In this document: positions 62,210 to 64,000 of the stretch, one piece after another | Layout: the number at the start of each line of letters is the position of its first letter | Position numbering within the stretch: the first letter of the stretch is position 1 | The notes under the pieces: generated by a model | The model's input: only the letters and a program-made list of their open reading frames with translations | The model's database searches: none | What the model was told of the DNA's origin: nothing | Made by a program: the position numbers and the translations under genes | Source of the DNA: Mycobacterium dioxanotrophicus | GTDB lineage: Bacteria; Actinomycetota; Actinomycetes; Mycobacteriales; Mycobacteriaceae | NCBI RefSeq assembly: GCF_002157835.1 | Contig: NZ_CP020809.1 | Span: 7,531,922 to 7,595,921 of the forward strand | Direction of reading: 5' to 3' | DNA length: 64,000 bases

Positions 62210-63400
62210 TCAGCCAGGAAGGCGCACCGGCATCAACAAGTACACGTAATCGGTGTGTGCAGCCGGGAACGGCCCACCTCCACCGGTCCCATCATCGTCG
62301 CCCGCCGGCCGCAACACTGCGGGACGGCTGGGTGTCGTGAAGCCGAATGTCACACGTTCGGAGCGCAACGAGCCCAACCCGTCGGTCAGGTAGGTCGGGT
62401 TGAACGCGATGGTGAGCGGCTCGCCCGCGAACGAGACCGGCAGATCCTCCTCGGCCCGACCGACGTCGTCGGCCCCGGCCGACAGCCGCAGCACGTCTTC
62501 GGCGAACTCCATGCGGATCTGCGCCCCGCGGTCGGCCACCAGGGCGACACGCTTGATGGCCTCGGTCAGCTCTGCGACGCCGATGGTCGCCACCGCGGTG
62601 TGCTCGGTGGGCAGCAACTGGCGGAACTTGGGGAATTCCGCGTCGAGCAGGCGGGTGGTGCTGCGTTTGCCGTTACTGCGGATGCCCAGCAGGCCGTCCT
62701 TGCCGACCGACGGCCCCGACCCGAGCGACAGGTGCACCTCGGTGCCGTCGGTGCCGGCCTTGGCCGCCTCGGCCAGCGTCTTCGCGGGCACCAGCACCGC
62801 AGCCTCGACGTCGGCCGCGGTGGCCACCCAGGTGAGCTCCCGAACTGCCAACCGGAACCGGTCCGTGGCAGCCAAAACGACTGATTCCCCGGAGATTTCG
62901 ACGCGGATGCCGGTCAGCATCGGCAGCGTGTCATCCCGGCCGGCGGCCACGGCGACCTGTCCGATGGCCTCGGCGAACAGATCGGAGGCCACCACCCCGG
63001 TCTCGTCCGGCAGCGCGGGCAGAGCCGGGTAGTCCTCGACCGCCAAGGTGGGCAGCGAGAACCGGGCACTTCCGCAGGTCAGCGCGACGCGGGTGCCTTC
63101 CACGCTGATGTCCACGGGCTTGCCCGGCAGTGCCTTGGTGATGTCCGAGAGCAGCCGACCGGACACCAAAACGCTTCCCGGAGAAGCGATTTCAGCAGCA
63201 ACCCGGACCTCTGCGGAGACTTCGTAGTCGAAGCCGGAGATGGTCAGTCCGTCATCGGTGCCGGTGAGAAGCACACCGGCCAGTACCGGGATGGTGGGCC
63301 GGCTCGGCAGGTTACGGGCCACCCAGGCCACCGCGTCCGCGAAGTCCTCGCGTACCACGCGAAACTTCAGGTCGGTCAGCCCAGCCGTCGTCGTCGACAC
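62210..63400 (-). CDS. dnaN: DNA polymerase III sliding clamp (beta subunit)
   Basis: 396 aa, GTG start. Three clamp folds, with [19 protein letters not shown] in the first, [14 protein letters not shown] in the second and the C-terminal [10 protein letters not shown] tail that binds client proteins. It holds DNA polymerase on DNA. It is the first gene after oriC. Confidence 0.97.
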   Translation of the reverse strand: MSTTTAGLTDLKFRVVREDFADAVAWVARNLPSRPTIPVLAGVLLTGTDDGLTISGFDYEVSAEVRVAAEIASPGSVLVSGRLLSDITKALPGKPVDISVEGTRVALTCGSARFSLPTLAVEDYPALPALPDETGVVASDLFAEAIGQVAVAAGRDDTLPMLTGIRVEISGESVVLAATDRFRLAVRELTWVATAADVEAAVLVPAKTLAEAAKAGTDGTEVHLSLGSGPSVGKDGLLGIRSNGKRSTTRLLDAEFPKFRQLLPTEHTAVATIGVAELTEAIKRVALVADRGAQIRMEFAEDVLRLSAGADDVGRAEEDLPVSFAGEPLTIAFNPTYLTDGLGSLRSERVTFGFTTPSRPAVLRPAGDDDGTGGGGPFPAAHTDYVYLLMPVRLPG

Positions 63401-64000
63401 GTCTTATGCGCCCCTTCGAATAATCCCCACAATGAGCTCTAACCAGCGGTTTCTCATCGATGCTGCGCAGCATCATGCCACGCGAGCACGCTGGAGAAAC
63501 CGTCGTCGAAGAACCACCGTAGAGCTTTCCGCATGAACTTGAAAGCTAATCGATCGGGGTGACCTCGAAGGACACCGGGCATGCGAGGCGAGCCTCGAGC
63601 CGAGATGTCCCCAACAGGCTTCTTCTAAGAAGAATTATGAGTAGATATTTGAGTAACAGTAATAGGGACTGTGGAATCTGGGGATGAAGCGGTGTAAGCC
63701 CAGTACCGCCGGTGTGTCGCGATGTGAGTCGGCTGTGGAGACCGGTGGCCCGCCGCCGGCGCCATTGTGGAGAACTCGAGCCGTGTGGATGGTTCCCCCG
63801 AAAATCCTGTGATTTGCCCGCAGGTTGTGCACAGCGCTGTCCACAGGATTTTGGCGCGCGTGACTGTGACCGCTGACTCAGCTGTGACAAAAGTTGTTGT
63901 TCGGATCGGTCGCATCCTGAGCAGGCGTGACCACGATGTGGGACGCCAAATGAGCACAAAAAGACACCGAGAGTGTCGGGGGAGTGTCGGGCGGGCGGCG
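63401..64000. other. Origin of replication (oriC), dnaA-dnaN intergenic region
   Basis: Non-coding DNA with clustered DnaA-box-like sites: TGTGGAATC (63670), TGTGGAGAC (63734), TGTGGAGAA (63766), TGTGGATGG (63784), TTGTGCACA (63825) and CTGTCCACA (63837). An AT-rich stretch at about 63625-63662 (AGAAGAATTATGAGTAGATA region) is a candidate unwinding element. dnaA should lie to the right on the same strand, outside the window. Confidence 0.85.
63958..63977 (-). terminator. Possible dnaA terminator at the right edge
   Basis: On the minus strand GACAC-TCTCG-GTGTC is followed by TTTTT, a short stem with a T run that would end dnaA transcription before oriC. The stem is only 5 bp. Confidence 0.35.

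Overview
The window is high-GC actinobacterial DNA from a rapidly growing mycobacterium (Mycolicibacterium-like), covering the left side of the chromosomal origin. Read from right to left it follows mycobacterial origin order: oriC (63.4-64 kb), dnaN, gnd, recF, the DUF721 gene, gyrB, gyrA, the DUF3566 gene (Rv0007-like), tRNA-Ile, tRNA-Ala, cwsA, ppiA, a PH-like gene (Rv0010c-like), crgA, a DUF881 gene (Rv0012-like), trpG, pknB, pknA, pbpA, rodA, pstP, fhaB, fhaA, tRNA-Leu. A gnd gene between dnaN and recF is an arrangement I associate with M. smegmatis-type rapid growers. The backbone covers replication initiation and DNA topology on one side, and growth, cell division and Ser/Thr-phosphorylation control on the other.

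Two large accessory blocks interrupt this order. The first (about 31-57 kb) is a complete ESX/type VII secretion locus placed between gyrB and gyrA, which are normally adjacent. It encodes EccA, EccB, EccC (with an apparent 1-bp frameshift), two different EccD proteins, EccE, the protease MycP, EspG, a PE/PPE pair, an Esx pair, two EspC-like/large-partner pairs, two EspI-like ParA/MinD ATPases and two YbaB/EspL-like proteins. An SDR oxidoreductase and a DUF5336 membrane protein lie at its edges. Gene strands are mixed rather than forming one operon. gyrA has a full-size intein with a LAGLIDADG endonuclease. gyrA and gyrB each have a promoter-like element of the same design.

The second block (about 15.2-25.6 kb, between cwsA and tRNA-Ala) is a defence-type island. 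It holds a repeat-containing lipoprotein, broken genes, a three-gene operon of TIR-like protein, two-TM macro protein (type II Thoeris-like) and HIT hydrolase, an IS1380-family element, a small RHH-like protein facing an unknown protein, a Ser/Thr kinase with an RNase H-fold partner, a DUF3800 protein, an AbrB-like protein and a degenerate tRNA. The KAP-type NTPase at the left edge, beyond tRNA-Leu, may begin a third accessory region.

The most noteworthy points are the TIR / TM-macro / HIT operon, the two-EccD ESX system splitting gyrB from gyrA, and two apparent frameshifts that one extra G in a short G run would each repair, which suggests assembly error as much as real mutation.
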